A stretch of DNA of 64,000 nucleotides, taken from positions 1 through 64,000 of the forward strand of contig CABIYE010000005.1 in assembly GCA_902362865.1 (NCBI GenBank). Direction: 5' to 3'. Position 1 is the first letter of the stretch, and the number at the start of each line of letters is the position of its first letter. Positions 47,849 through 56,111 of this stretch are shown piece after piece. The stretch comes from Clostridiaceae bacterium (GTDB lineage Bacteria > Bacillota > Clostridia > Lachnospirales > Lachnospiraceae). Made by a program: the position numbers and the translations under genes. The notes under the pieces were generated by a model. That model saw only the letters and a program-made list of their open reading frames with translations. It was not told the origin of the DNA and did no database searches.

Positions 47849-48343
47849 TTACTCCCACTCGAGCCTGTGCAGCTGTCCCTCCAGGTTCATCCCTGCAAAT
47901 CCATTCTGCCTTAATGCCTCGTACAGGACGATTGCCACCGAGTTTCCGAGATTCAGGGAACGGATGTCTCCTACCATAGGTATACGCACGCTGTCTTCCT
48001 TATGTTTTACCAATATCTCTTCCGGTATTCCTCCGCTTTCCTTTCCAAACATAATATAACAATCCGGCTCATAGTTCACATCCGTATATACATTTGGCGC
48101 TTTCGTCGTTGCCATATAAATCTTCGCTCCCGGATTCTTTTCCATAAAATCATCAAAATCAATGTAAGTCTGCACATCCAGGTCATTCCAGTAGTCCATC
48201 CCTGCCCGCTTCAGACTCTTTTCGTCCAGCCGGAAGCCCAGCGGCTCAATCAGATGCAGCCTCGCTCCCGCCGCCACGCAGGTTCGTCCGATATTCCCGG
48301 TATTTGCCGGAATCTCCGGCTCATGCAATACAATATTAATCAT
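47849..48343 (-). CDS. trmL: tRNA (cytidine/uridine-34 2'-O)-methyltransferase
   Basis: A 164-residue minimal SPOUT enzyme that methylates the wobble ribose of tRNA-Leu. It starts INIVLHEPEIPANTGNIGRT (motif 1), with YIMFGKESGGIPEEIL (motif 2) and RIPMVGDIRSLNLGNSVAIV (motif 3). It lacks an extra RNA-binding domain, as is normal for TrmL. It overlaps the aminotransferase gene by eight bases. Confidence 0.93.
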   Translation of the reverse strand: MINIVLHEPEIPANTGNIGRTCVAAGARLHLIEPLGFRLDEKSLKRAGMDYWNDLDVQTYIDFDDFMEKNPGAKIYMATTKAPNVYTDVNYEPDCYIMFGKESGGIPEEILVKHKEDSVRIPMVGDIRSLNLGNSVAIVLYEALRQNGFAGMNLEGQLHRLEWE

Positions 48344-49523
48344 TCCACCGCACTCCCTGCTGATTCCTGAGTCTTCCGATAAATGCCCCCAGACGCCCGA
48401 TTGCTTCTTTCAGGTCTTCCAGCGAATACGCATAAGAAATCCGCAGGAAACCTTCTCCGCACGCTCCGAATGCAGTTCCGGGAACTACTGCTACCTTCTC
48501 TTCTTCCAGGAAGCGCGTCGCAAATTCTTCTGACGTCATGCCAAATTCCTGGATATTGGGGAAAATATAGAAAGCGCCGTATGGCTCAAAGCACTCCAGC
48601 TTCATCCGCTTAAATTCATGCACCAGGAATCTTCTCCGCTGGTTATAGGCTTCACGCATCTGCTGCACTTCACCGTCACAGTTACGCAGTGCTTCCACAG
48701 CAGCGTATTGACTGTTTGTCGGCGCACACATAATCGCGTACTGATGTATTTTCACCATCTGTTCGATAATAAGCTTCGGTCCGCACACATAACCAAGACG
48801 CCAGCCCGTCATGGCAAACCCTTTGGAAAACCCATTAATTACCAGTGTTCTCTCCCTCATCCCGGGCAGGGATGCAATGGAAGTATGGCTGCACTGGTAT
48901 GTAAGCTCAGAATAGATTTCATCAGAAAGCACAAATAAATCATGCTTTTCAATCACTTTTGCAATCGGCTCTAAGTCTTCCCGGGTCATAATCGCTCCCG
49001 TAGGATTATTAGGAAATGGCATAACAAGAATCTTGGTCTTAGGCGTAATCGCTGCCTCCAGCTCTTCAGCCGTCAACTTAAATTCATTCTTCTGCTGCAG
49101 TGGGATTACCACCGGTACACCATCCGCCAGCACGGTACATGGCAGATAAGACACATAGCTCGGCTGCGGAATCAGCACTTCATCTCCCGGCTCCAGCATC
49201 GCCCGGAGCGCAATATCAATTCCTTCGCTTCCTCCTACCGTCACAATAATCTCTGTATTCGGATTATAAGAAACACCGATCTTTCTCGACTCATACTTCG
49301 CAATTTCTTCTTTTAATTCCTTAAGCCCCGCATTAGACGTATAGAATGTTCTTCCTCTTTCCAGAGAATAGATTCCTTCTTCCCGTATTCTCCAGGGCGT
49401 ATCAAAATCCGGTTCCCCCACGCCAAGGGAAATCGCATCTTCCATCTCATTTACCACATCAAAGAATTTGCGGATACCGGATGGTTCGATTTCTACAACT
49501 TTTTTTGACAATGGATTTCTCAT
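48336..49523 (-). CDS. PLP-dependent class I/II aminotransferase
   Basis: A 395-residue fold-type I aminotransferase. The PLP lysine is in VINGFSKGFAMTGWRLGYVC, preceded by FVLSDEIYSELTYQ (Asp/Tyr ligands) and MPFPNNPTGAIM. A C-terminal Arg that binds the substrate carboxylate is in GFLRISYAYSLEDLKEAI. It is of the aspartate/PatA-like subfamily; the amino donor and acceptor cannot be deduced. It shares one base with the Lrp-type regulator upstream (TAATG), so the regulator probably controls it. Confidence 0.9.
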   Translation of the reverse strand: MRNPLSKKVVEIEPSGIRKFFDVVNEMEDAISLGVGEPDFDTPWRIREEGIYSLERGRTFYTSNAGLKELKEEIAKYESRKIGVSYNPNTEIIVTVGGSEGIDIALRAMLEPGDEVLIPQPSYVSYLPCTVLADGVPVVIPLQQKNEFKLTAEELEAAITPKTKILVMPFPNNPTGAIMTREDLEPIAKVIEKHDLFVLSDEIYSELTYQCSHTSIASLPGMRERTLVINGFSKGFAMTGWRLGYVCGPKLIIEQMVKIHQYAIMCAPTNSQYAAVEALRNCDGEVQQMREAYNQRRRFLVHEFKRMKLECFEPYGAFYIFPNIQEFGMTSEEFATRFLEEEKVAVVPGTAFGACGEGFLRISYAYSLEDLKEAIGRLGAFIGRLRNQQGVRWND

Positions 49524-50014
49524 TACGGTGTCACCAGTATCCTTTCCTCTGTTTTTTTCTGTCCCATGACGGTGCCATGATCTTTATATTTTTTCAGAAT
49601 AAAATGTGTAGCGGTTCCCACCACTTCTTCGATCGGCGAAAGTTTGTCCGATACAAAACGTGACACTCCCTGAAGAGTCTTTCCCTCCATCGTAACCAGG
49701 AGATCATAGTCACCGGAAATCAGATACACTGCCGTCACTTCAGGGTATTTGTAAATCCGCTCTGCAATCCGGTCAAATCCTTTGCCTCTCTGCGGCGTCA
49801 CCCGCACTTCAATCAAAGCGTTTACCAGCTCTACGCCGGCCCGATCCCAATCAATCAGGGTATGGTAGCCGCAGATGATTTTCTCCTTCTCCATCGCCGC
49901 AACTTCATTGACAACTGTCACTTCGTCCGTTCCCAGAAGCACCGCAAGTTCCTTAAGGTCAATTCTGCTGTTTGTCTCCAGATAATTTAAAATCTGCCGT
50001 CTGATGTTTTCCAT
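49523..50014 (-). CDS. Lrp/AsnC-family transcriptional regulator
   Basis: A 163-residue regulator. The N-terminal helix-turn-helix (LNYLETNSRIDLKELAVLLG, then DEVTVVNEVAAMEKEKIICG) is followed by an RAM/ligand domain (VNALIEVRVTPQRGKGFDRI, VTAVYLISGDYDLLVTMEGK). Lrp-type proteins form octamers and respond to amino acids. It is directly upstream of, and overlaps by one base with, the aminotransferase gene, its likely target. Confidence 0.92.
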   Translation of the reverse strand: MENIRRQILNYLETNSRIDLKELAVLLGTDEVTVVNEVAAMEKEKIICGYHTLIDWDRAGVELVNALIEVRVTPQRGKGFDRIAERIYKYPEVTAVYLISGDYDLLVTMEGKTLQGVSRFVSDKLSPIEEVVGTATHFILKKYKDHGTVMGQKKTEERILVTP

Positions 50015-50027
50015 ATTTCTTCCTCCA

Positions 50028-50918
50028 TTATATCCATATTTTCATCCACTCATCCGGAGCCGGACGGTCTACGTACCGGAATTCTTCTCCGTTGGTAATT
50101 ATTTTGTCATGATTATCTGTCAGCCGCCCGATGACGGCGGCTTCCATCCCTTCCTGCCTGAACCTTGCTGCCAGCGCTTCTCCGTCATCCGCCACCGCCA
50201 GGAAGCACCCGGCCGACATGAGCTGATAAGGATTCAGCCGGAAATGTTCACACACTTCTATAGTCTCCTGCTTTACAAACATTTTCTTCATATCCACAGA
50301 AAGTCCCGTTCCTGCATCCTGCGCCAGATAATGAAGCGCAGCCAGAATTCCGCCTTCATCTGCCTGCCGGATAAGCCCCGCTTCGCCTCCGATCGCCGCT
50401 TCTATCTTCTTATCTGCAAAAATCTGACTTCTGTAAGACCTGATCTGTCCTAAAAAGGTCCGGGTAAACCTTGCCGAAAGTTCTTCTTCCTTTTCCTCTA
50501 ATATATAAAGCGTTCCTGCCAGTCCAAGCCATCCTGCCTGCACGATTTCCCCGCCTTTACGGTTCGCTTTCTCCCAAGAAGCGGTTTGCCTTCGGGGGGT
50601 AGCGTTCCCCTGCCCATACACAGTCACAATCGTCATGGGGCATTTCAGCGCCGGGTTAAACCCGGCTTCTATTTCCGCCGTCCCGATTCCCGCTTCCTCT
50701 GACAGCTTTTTCATGAACTTCCGCATCCCGTTCATCCGGGATTTGAACGTACTATCCGGCAGCATAATCTTTATCCGCGCGCCTCGCAGAGCAGCTCCTT
50801 TTGCTGCCGCTTCATTGACCGCAGCGGCAAATGCAAAACCGCCTGATTCTCTCGCGCTGCCGCAGGAAACCTTTGTCACACACACATATTCTGAAGCTTC
50901 CATCTCTGTCTGCTGCAT
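50028..50918 (-). CDS. AIR-synthase/PurM-like (HypE-related) protein
   Basis: A 296-residue protein with PurM-like features in its second half: KKIEAAIGGEAGLIRQADEG, GGILAALHYLAQDAGTGLSV, PYQLMSAGCFLAVADDGEAL. These resemble the C-terminal AIR synthase-related domain and the tail seen in HypE-type proteins. The N-terminal half (YVCVTKVSCGSARESGGFAF, ALKCPMTIVTVYGQGNATPR) is less clear. The ATP-binding loop is not obvious, so catalysis is doubtful. It lies 13 bases ahead of the Lrp-type gene and 33 bases after a 34-residue membrane protein gene, in one run. Confidence 0.72.
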   Translation of the reverse strand: MQQTEMEASEYVCVTKVSCGSARESGGFAFAAAVNEAAAKGAALRGARIKIMLPDSTFKSRMNGMRKFMKKLSEEAGIGTAEIEAGFNPALKCPMTIVTVYGQGNATPRRQTASWEKANRKGGEIVQAGWLGLAGTLYILEEKEEELSARFTRTFLGQIRSYRSQIFADKKIEAAIGGEAGLIRQADEGGILAALHYLAQDAGTGLSVDMKKMFVKQETIEVCEHFRLNPYQLMSAGCFLAVADDGEALAARFRQEGMEAAVIGRLTDNHDKIITNGEEFRYVDRPAPDEWMKIWI

Positions 50919-50951
50919 TGCGTTCCCTCCTTCTTATCTGTCCGCCGGAGG

Positions 50952-51056
50952 TTATACCAGCAGATACGGTATCGTCATAGTAGCTACCATTGCCACAATG
51001 ACCAAAAGGATTACAATGGCAACAATCCGCTTCGTTCTTTTATCATTAAACTTCAT
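50952..51056 (-). CDS. 34-residue single-pass membrane miniprotein
   Basis: A short gene preceded by GAGGCGG. The product begins MKFNDKRTKRIVAIVILLVI and ends VAMVATMTIPYLLV: a basic N-terminus of about ten residues followed by one continuous membrane helix. In size and plan it resembles the Prli42-type miniproteins of Firmicutes, which anchor the stressosome, but the similarity is only architectural. It sits between a radical SAM gene and the PurM-like gene on the same strand. Confidence 0.6.
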   Translation of the reverse strand: MKFNDKRTKRIVAIVILLVIVAMVATMTIPYLLV

Positions 51057-51083
51057 CCTTACCGCCTCTTTTCTCTATCTAAC

Positions 51084-51118
51084 TGTGTCAACTCGCTCCG
51101 GTTTCCGAAGCGTGAGAC
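51084..51118 (-). other. Stem-loop between radical SAM gene and miniprotein gene
   Basis: On the minus strand GTGTC...CGCT-TCGG-AAA-CCGG-AGCG...GACAC forms an interrupted hairpin of about 13 pairs. It has no following T-run, so it is not a standard terminator. It may stabilise or process the transcript. Confidence 0.4.
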
Positions 51119-51141
51119 ACTTTCTAAGTATTGTATACTCT

Positions 51142-52848
51142 TTACTGTGATTTTGCAATCAGAATTACTTCCGCTTCTTTCGTAAGCGGATTTCTGTTTC
51201 TATAATCAAAAAGAATGGTCTTTCCCATCTGCAAAAAGCGCTCCAGATGGGTCATTCTCCGCATCTGATTCTTGTCATATTCTTCATATCCGGACAGATA
51301 TTTGTGCTCTCTTGCCTCATTTTCATAAAATGTGCGCAGCTCTTCTTTCGCCATCCGGTACTCTCCCGCAAATGCCGGCCGGCTCTTCGCATTTTCCCGC
51401 AGATAATAATCGTAGGTCAGAAGCTCCCGGTAGAGTTCTGTCCTGCCTGCGTCCTTTTTTGCCGCAAACGCAAGGAATATCTCATATTTTGCCGCCCGGG
51501 AAGGGCTGGCGCCCCGCTGCGCATAAGCCGCATAATATACTGCCAGTTCTTCATACATAGCAAATGCTGACTCATACTTTTCTTCCAGTGCCTTCAAACT
51601 CTGCGTAAATTGTCCGCTATTATAGTACTCCTCCACCATCTCTTCAACGCCCTTTAATCGGAGCACATCCGCATAAGACAGCCATCTGGTACACAGCACT
51701 TCATAGGGCGGTGCATCCTTATATACCAGACCATAGTCCTCACGCCGCTCTTCCATATAGGAGCCTTTCAGCACTTTCAGGAAACCAAGCTGGAGCTGCT
51801 GGGGGCGAAGCGCGTATACATCATCAAATGACCGGGCGAAGCTTTCTATATCCTCGTAAGGCAGCCCCGCAATCAAATCCAGATGCTGATGGACATTCCC
51901 GTTTTTCTGAATCTCCCGCACCCGCTCTGCCACCCTTGGAAACTGCATTGTCCGCCGTATCTCCCGTATCGTGTCCGGGTTGGTGGACTGCACACCGATT
52001 TCCAGTTGAATCAATCCCGGCCGCATAGACTGGATCAGCGCAATTTCTTCATCATTCAGAAGATCCGCAGACACTTCAAAATGGAAGTTCGTAATTCCCC
52101 TGTCGTGCCGGACCAGATACTCCCAAATAGCCATTGCATGTTCATGCCTGCAATTGAAGGTCCGGTCAACGAATTTCACCTGCGGCACTTCTTTTTCAAT
52201 AAAAAACTGCAGCTCCTGCTTCACAAGTTCCAGGTTCCGGAAGCGGAGCTTCTTATCCACCGAAGACAGGCAATAGCTGCAAGAAAAGGGGCAGCCTCTG
52301 CTGCTTTCATAATAAACAATTTTATTCTCAAACCTTTCCATATCACGGTAAATGAAAGGTACTCTATTTAAATCCATCACATCCCGCCAAGGATTTTCTA
52401 TAATCCTGCCGTCTCCGGCACGCCAGGTAATGCCCTCCATGCTATCCAATTCGCTGTCGGACACCAGTGCCGCGAAGGTCTCTTCCCCTTCTCCTTTCAT
52501 TACTCCCGCCGCCTGGGGAAGGCGCTTCAGCACATCCGGCGCATCGTAGGATACCTCCGGACCGCCCAGCCAGATAACAGTATCCGGCAGAATCTTTGCC
52601 GTCTCTTTCACCACATCTTCCACATATCTGATATTCCAGATATAACAGGACAGACACAGCACATCCGGCTTTCTCTTATAAATGTCCATCAGAATCTCGT
52701 CCATCTGCTGGTTAATCGTGTGTTCTGCAATCTCAATCCGGGGACATTTTTCTCCCAATACCTCCTCCGCATATGCTTTCAGACTATATACGGCAAGATT
52801 AGAATGTATATATTTTGCATTTATCGCTGTCAATAGTATTTTTTTCAT
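51142..52848 (-). CDS. B12-binding-domain radical SAM protein (DUF4080 type)
   Basis: A 568-residue enzyme of class B architecture. Residues 1-~135 form a cobalamin-binding Rossmann fold (MKKILLTAINAKYIHSNLAV; WLGGPEVSYDA) without the usual DxHxxG, as in many of this family. The radical SAM core has CX3CX2C in SSRGCPFSCSYCLSSVDKK (about 184-202), and QLEIGVQSTNPDTI and HLDLIAGLPYED further on. The C-terminal ~190 residues match DUF4080. The substrate is unknown; relatives often do methyl transfers or sulfur insertions. It is convergent with nothing and lies next to the divergently read SRP RNA. Confidence 0.9.
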   Translation of the reverse strand: MKKILLTAINAKYIHSNLAVYSLKAYAEEVLGEKCPRIEIAEHTINQQMDEILMDIYKRKPDVLCLSCYIWNIRYVEDVVKETAKILPDTVIWLGGPEVSYDAPDVLKRLPQAAGVMKGEGEETFAALVSDSELDSMEGITWRAGDGRIIENPWRDVMDLNRVPFIYRDMERFENKIVYYESSRGCPFSCSYCLSSVDKKLRFRNLELVKQELQFFIEKEVPQVKFVDRTFNCRHEHAMAIWEYLVRHDRGITNFHFEVSADLLNDEEIALIQSMRPGLIQLEIGVQSTNPDTIREIRRTMQFPRVAERVREIQKNGNVHQHLDLIAGLPYEDIESFARSFDDVYALRPQQLQLGFLKVLKGSYMEERREDYGLVYKDAPPYEVLCTRWLSYADVLRLKGVEEMVEEYYNSGQFTQSLKALEEKYESAFAMYEELAVYYAAYAQRGASPSRAAKYEIFLAFAAKKDAGRTELYRELLTYDYYLRENAKSRPAFAGEYRMAKEELRTFYENEAREHKYLSGYEEYDKNQMRRMTHLERFLQMGKTILFDYRNRNPLTKEAEVILIAKSQ

Positions 52849-52864
52849 AAGCTCTCCATAACGG

Positions 52865-52893
52865 TTGACATTTTTCTAAAAACAATTTATAAT
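52865..52893 (+). promoter_or_regulatory. Perfect sigma-A promoter of the SRP RNA
   Basis: TTGACA (52865-52870), exactly 17 bases, TATAAT (52888-52893). The transcript start is expected around 52900, matching the first base of the SRP RNA. Confidence 0.93.
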
Positions 52894-52900
52894 ATAATCT

Positions 52901-53160
52901 CGTGCAGCCGGGGTGTTAGCGGTACCTTGTACCTGCAATCCGCTATAGCAGGGGTGAAGCTGTGCAGAGGGCAAAAGCTGGTGAGGCTGCCCTTAGTAAG
53001 CGGCGTTGATGTCTGGGTCTCACGCGACGGGAATCTATGAACCGTGTCAGGTCGGGAACGGAGCAGCACTAAGTAGAACCTTCCGGGTGCCGTGAGGGTG
53101 CCTGGGCTGAGTTAGCTGCTAAGGTAACGCTTGTTGGCCAAGTTCGAAGCACAGCGCACG
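52901..53160 (+). ncRNA. ffs: Signal recognition particle RNA, large type with Alu domain
   Basis: A ~260-nt SRP RNA similar in plan to Bacillus scRNA. The ends pair (CGTGC at 52901, GCACG at 53156). The Alu domain has GGTGTTAGCGGTACCTTGTA and GCAATCCGCTATAGCAGGGG. The S domain carries the Ffh-binding loop GTCAGGTCGGGAACGGAGCA (around 53047-53066). The 3' part has TGCCTGGGCTGAGTTAGCTG. It binds Ffh to target membrane proteins. It is read opposite to the flanking protein genes from a perfect promoter. Confidence 0.95.
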
Positions 53161-53172
53161 AAAAAAATAATC

Positions 53173-53682
53173 CTATTTTATTGTACTCTGAACAGAACTC
53201 TTCCTTAAAGCGTCCTGTTCTTTTTTCTTCTTTCGGAGTTCCCGGAAAAATCCACTCATTAACTGACTGCATTCTTCTTCCAGAATCCCCGTTTCTATTT
53301 CTACTTTATGATTGAATCCATCCATCTGCAGCAAATTCAACACAGAACCCGCACAGCCTGCCTTGGGATTCATACAGCCAATCACCACCCTGGTTATGCG
53401 CGCCTGTACAATCGCTCCGGCACACATGGGACAAGGTTCCAGCGTCACATACATGGTACACCCTTCCAGCCGCCAGTCCCCCAGCTTCCTGCTCGCTTTC
53501 TTAATCGCAGCAAGCTCCGCATGGGCAAGGGTATTCTTGTCCACATTCCGGCGGTTGTAGCCTCTGCTGATAATCTTTCCTTCATATACAATCACACAGC
53601 CAATCGGCGTCTCATCAAGAGCATACGCCTTTTTCGCCTGTTTTAAGGCTTCTTTCATATATTTTTTATCCTGATCTGTCAT
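53173..53682 (-). CDS. tadA: tRNA-specific adenosine deaminase
   Basis: Deaminates wobble adenosine 34 of tRNA-Arg to inosine. The 169-residue protein has the zinc motif HAELAAIKKA (catalytic Glu) and PCPMCAGAIVQARI (two Cys), plus CVIVYEGKIISRGYNRRNVD upstream. Length and motifs are complete. The start codon lies exactly at the end of the palindromic repeat copy B, which also supplies the ribosome site GGAAAGGGTG. It converges on the SRP RNA gene, with 12 bases between their ends. Confidence 0.95.
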   Translation of the reverse strand: MTDQDKKYMKEALKQAKKAYALDETPIGCVIVYEGKIISRGYNRRNVDKNTLAHAELAAIKKASRKLGDWRLEGCTMYVTLEPCPMCAGAIVQARITRVVIGCMNPKAGCAGSVLNLLQMDGFNHKVEIETGILEEECSQLMSGFFRELRKKKKEQDALRKSSVQSTIK

Positions 53683-53767
53683 TTGGGGACACCCTTTCCG
53701 TCAAATAAGGACACCACATTTGTTAATTGGGGACGTAGTAAAATGACATTTTACTACGTCCCCAATT
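53681..53767 (-). repeat. REP/MITE-like palindromic repeat, copy B (upstream of tadA)
   Basis: The same ~87-bp repeat as at 18481-18567: hairpin arms TTGGGGACGTAGTAAAA and complement (53726-53766) around TGACA, then a tail with GTGTCC-type motifs, GGAAAGGGTG and the tadA ATG. It aligns to copy A without gaps, and the loop differs (TGACA versus CGTCG). Both copies have the same orientation relative to the downstream gene. The hairpin could also terminate the DUF6128 gene, which ends eight bases away. Confidence 0.8.
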
Positions 53768-53774
53768 ATACCGT

Positions 53775-54587
53775 TTATGATCTCACTTGTCGACACCAAT
53801 ATCCAAAATCCTCTACGTCTTTTCCTTCGTCTCCCGTCAGCTCTATCTCCTGACTGTCTATTTTCACAAACCGCGGGAATCCGAATGCCTCTGCCGCCCT
53901 TGCTTCCCTTGGGTGGTAGATTCCCGGCACGCCAAGCCACCGCCCGTCCCCGTCATCCACAAATACCAGATGATGATAATTGCGGTAACCGTGCAGGAGA
54001 AAACTGTTATTCGCAAGACGCCATTCACATCTTGGAAGTCTGGCAATATCTTGCCTTTCTATCTTTGTATACTGCACCGCAGAAGGCTCGATATACGTCT
54101 CGATTTCCACTTCCTGCGGCAGTTCTTCCCGCTCTTCCTTATATTTCGCCGCTTCTGCAGGCTCAGACGCTGTTTCTGCAATCATCTCTGCGGGTTCCGG
54201 CTCCGGTTTCCACTCTTCCATCCCGCTGATATCCGCCGGCATATCGTTCCACACTGCCGCGAAACGCGGTACGCTGTCATTTTCCAGTATAATCCCTTCT
54301 ATCAGCGGATAGTTATCCGGCTTACCGGTATCTTCGTCAGTATAAGTCAGGCAATAGCTTACCGTCGGTCCTGCCTTCTCTATCTCTCCCTGACATACGC
54401 CTACACATCTGCCATTTTCTGTATAAAAAAGAAACACGCGAAGGCTCTGATCTCCCTGCAGGCGCATTCCTTTTCCATGGATATGTACCGACGTACTTTT
54501 TTCATCCTGCTCCACCTTTACAAATCCGATATTCCTCACTCTCTGTCCCTGTCTGTATTCATACAGATAACGGATAAACCGTCTCAT
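53775..54587 (-). CDS. DUF6128 family protein
   Basis: A 270-residue protein of the DUF6128 type found in Lachnospiraceae. The N-terminal domain runs MRRFIRYLYEYRQGQRVRNI, with VKVEQDEKSTSVHIHGKGMR and LRVFLFYTENGRCVGVCQGE. An acidic, Glu/Pro/Ala-rich linker (about 125-160) follows, then a C-terminal domain with LPRCEWRLANNSFLLHGYRN, YHHLVFVDDGDGRWLGVPGI and a tail FGYWCRQVRS. No signal peptide or catalytic motif is visible. The function is unknown. It lies downstream of the dGTPase gene on the same strand. Confidence 0.82.
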   Translation of the reverse strand: MRRFIRYLYEYRQGQRVRNIGFVKVEQDEKSTSVHIHGKGMRLQGDQSLRVFLFYTENGRCVGVCQGEIEKAGPTVSYCLTYTDEDTGKPDNYPLIEGIILENDSVPRFAAVWNDMPADISGMEEWKPEPEPAEMIAETASEPAEAAKYKEEREELPQEVEIETYIEPSAVQYTKIERQDIARLPRCEWRLANNSFLLHGYRNYHHLVFVDDGDGRWLGVPGIYHPREARAAEAFGFPRFVKIDSQEIELTGDEGKDVEDFGYWCRQVRS

Positions 54588-54654
54588 ACCTCCACGTCCA
54601 ATCCTATCTATTCTCCATAGTCTATTCCATTGTACGAATAAATATTCATAGACA

Positions 54655-56079
54655 TTAAATCATTGCTTTCATTTCCTGATACAGCCTCTTTGCATAACTG
54701 TCTGTCATCCCGCAGATATAATCTGTTACAAGCAGAAGCCGGAGATAAAGCTTCTCCACGTCATTTTTTCCTCTGGAATGGTAATGGTAAGCATTTTTAT
54801 AATTATCCGAAATAAATGACACCAGCCGCTTATCAATCGTCTCCAACTGCTCCGTCCTGTCATCGTATTTAATAATTGCCGTCACAAAGCGATCCATCAG
54901 ATAGTCAATCATTACCGCCTCTGTCACTTCCATGCGGTAAATGAATTCGGACGTGAATACTTCCCTGTATGCCAGGTCTCCCAGCATATCCATCAGCCTT
55001 TCGGCAAAAGTCTGGTGAAACAGGTCATACCGATAGGTTCCCGCCATAATCGCCTCATAATTAGACGTAAATCCATAGGTTGCACAATTAATCAGGAATC
55101 CCTGCACTCTCACAATCCAGTTCTTAATGGCATATTCTTCCGGATTCTCCACATGGAGCGCCTTCCCTCTCTCATAAAGCTCCCGAAGCTTCGCCACAGG
55201 GCTGAACTGCGCACCACCCTGCCCATACCGCTCCTGAAGCTCATCCAGTTCTTCAGCAAGAACATTATAAGAAAGGAATCCTTTGACAAAAGCGTCCTCA
55301 ATATCTGCCGTCTTATAAGCAATATCATCCGCCGCCTCCAGTATGAACGCCAACGGATGCCTGTTGCCTTCCGTCCCGGTTTCTCGCTGGATTTCTTTAA
55401 ATATATCTTCATCCGCGTAATAATATCCCAGCTTTTTCTGCTTAATATCTCCCGATTTCGGATTCATCTCCAGGGATGATACCGGGTATTTTACAATCGT
55501 ATTAAGCAGCGCATAGGTAAGGTTCATCCCCCGCTCATCCACAAGGAAATGCAGCTTGGAAACCAGCCGCAGAGCCTGGGCGTTTCCCTCGAAATGACAG
55601 AGATCCTCCCGCATCTGCGGCGTCAGCACCTCTGCAATGGGCTGCCCGTGATAAGTAAGCTCCGGGAGATTCCTTACAAACCATTCCCGGATTGCCAGTT
55701 CACCAAAATGACCGAACGGCGGATTGCCGATATCATGAATCAGACCCGCACACTGCAGGATATTGCCGATATCTTCCTTCATCTGCACGGTAAACAGCGG
55801 ATCTTTCTTGTACGTCAGAATATACTCTCCGATGTTCTGTCCCAGCGACTTGGCAAAGGAAGATACTTCCAGAGAATGGGTCAGCCTCGTCCTGATAAAG
55901 TCGCTCTTATCCAGCGGAAATACCTGCGTTTTATCCTGCAGCCTCCTGAAAGACGCGCTCCCTATAATCCTGTGATAATCTTTCTCAAATTCACTTCTTA
56001 AATCTGTGTTTCTGGTATATTTCTGTCTCGCAGAGCTTCCCTTGTACCTCTTTGCAGACAACAATTGTTCCCAGTTCAA
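54655..56079 (-). CDS. dgt: Deoxyguanosinetriphosphate triphosphohydrolase-like protein
   Basis: A 474-residue HD-domain dNTPase that cleaves dGTP to deoxyguanosine and triphosphate, limiting dNTP pools. Motifs are RRLQDKTQVFPLDKSDFIRT, RLTHSLEVSSFAKSLGQNIG (first H), the metal site GLIHDIGNPPFGHFGELAI, EGNAQALRLVSKLHF and ILEAADDIAYKTADIEDAFV (last D). All HD residues are present. Such enzymes also act in phage defence in some bacteria, though nothing here indicates that. Length is usual. Confidence 0.93.
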   Translation of the reverse strand: MNWEQLLSAKRYKGSSARQKYTRNTDLRSEFEKDYHRIIGSASFRRLQDKTQVFPLDKSDFIRTRLTHSLEVSSFAKSLGQNIGEYILTYKKDPLFTVQMKEDIGNILQCAGLIHDIGNPPFGHFGELAIREWFVRNLPELTYHGQPIAEVLTPQMREDLCHFEGNAQALRLVSKLHFLVDERGMNLTYALLNTIVKYPVSSLEMNPKSGDIKQKKLGYYYADEDIFKEIQRETGTEGNRHPLAFILEAADDIAYKTADIEDAFVKGFLSYNVLAEELDELQERYGQGGAQFSPVAKLRELYERGKALHVENPEEYAIKNWIVRVQGFLINCATYGFTSNYEAIMAGTYRYDLFHQTFAERLMDMLGDLAYREVFTSEFIYRMEVTEAVMIDYLMDRFVTAIIKYDDRTEQLETIDKRLVSFISDNYKNAYHYHSRGKNDVEKLYLRLLLVTDYICGMTDSYAKRLYQEMKAMI

Positions 56080-56111
56080 TCTCTCTCACTCTTTCTCTTT
56101 ACCGCCGGAAA

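Noticed and set aside
52887-53272. Minus-strand short frames across the SRP RNA
   Set aside because: The SRP RNA with a perfect promoter explains the region; these peptides have no support.
53787-54620. Plus-strand frame of 277 codons opposite the DUF6128 gene
   Set aside because: The composition is Arg/Phe/Leu/Ser rich with no domain, and it is the exact antisense of a family protein.
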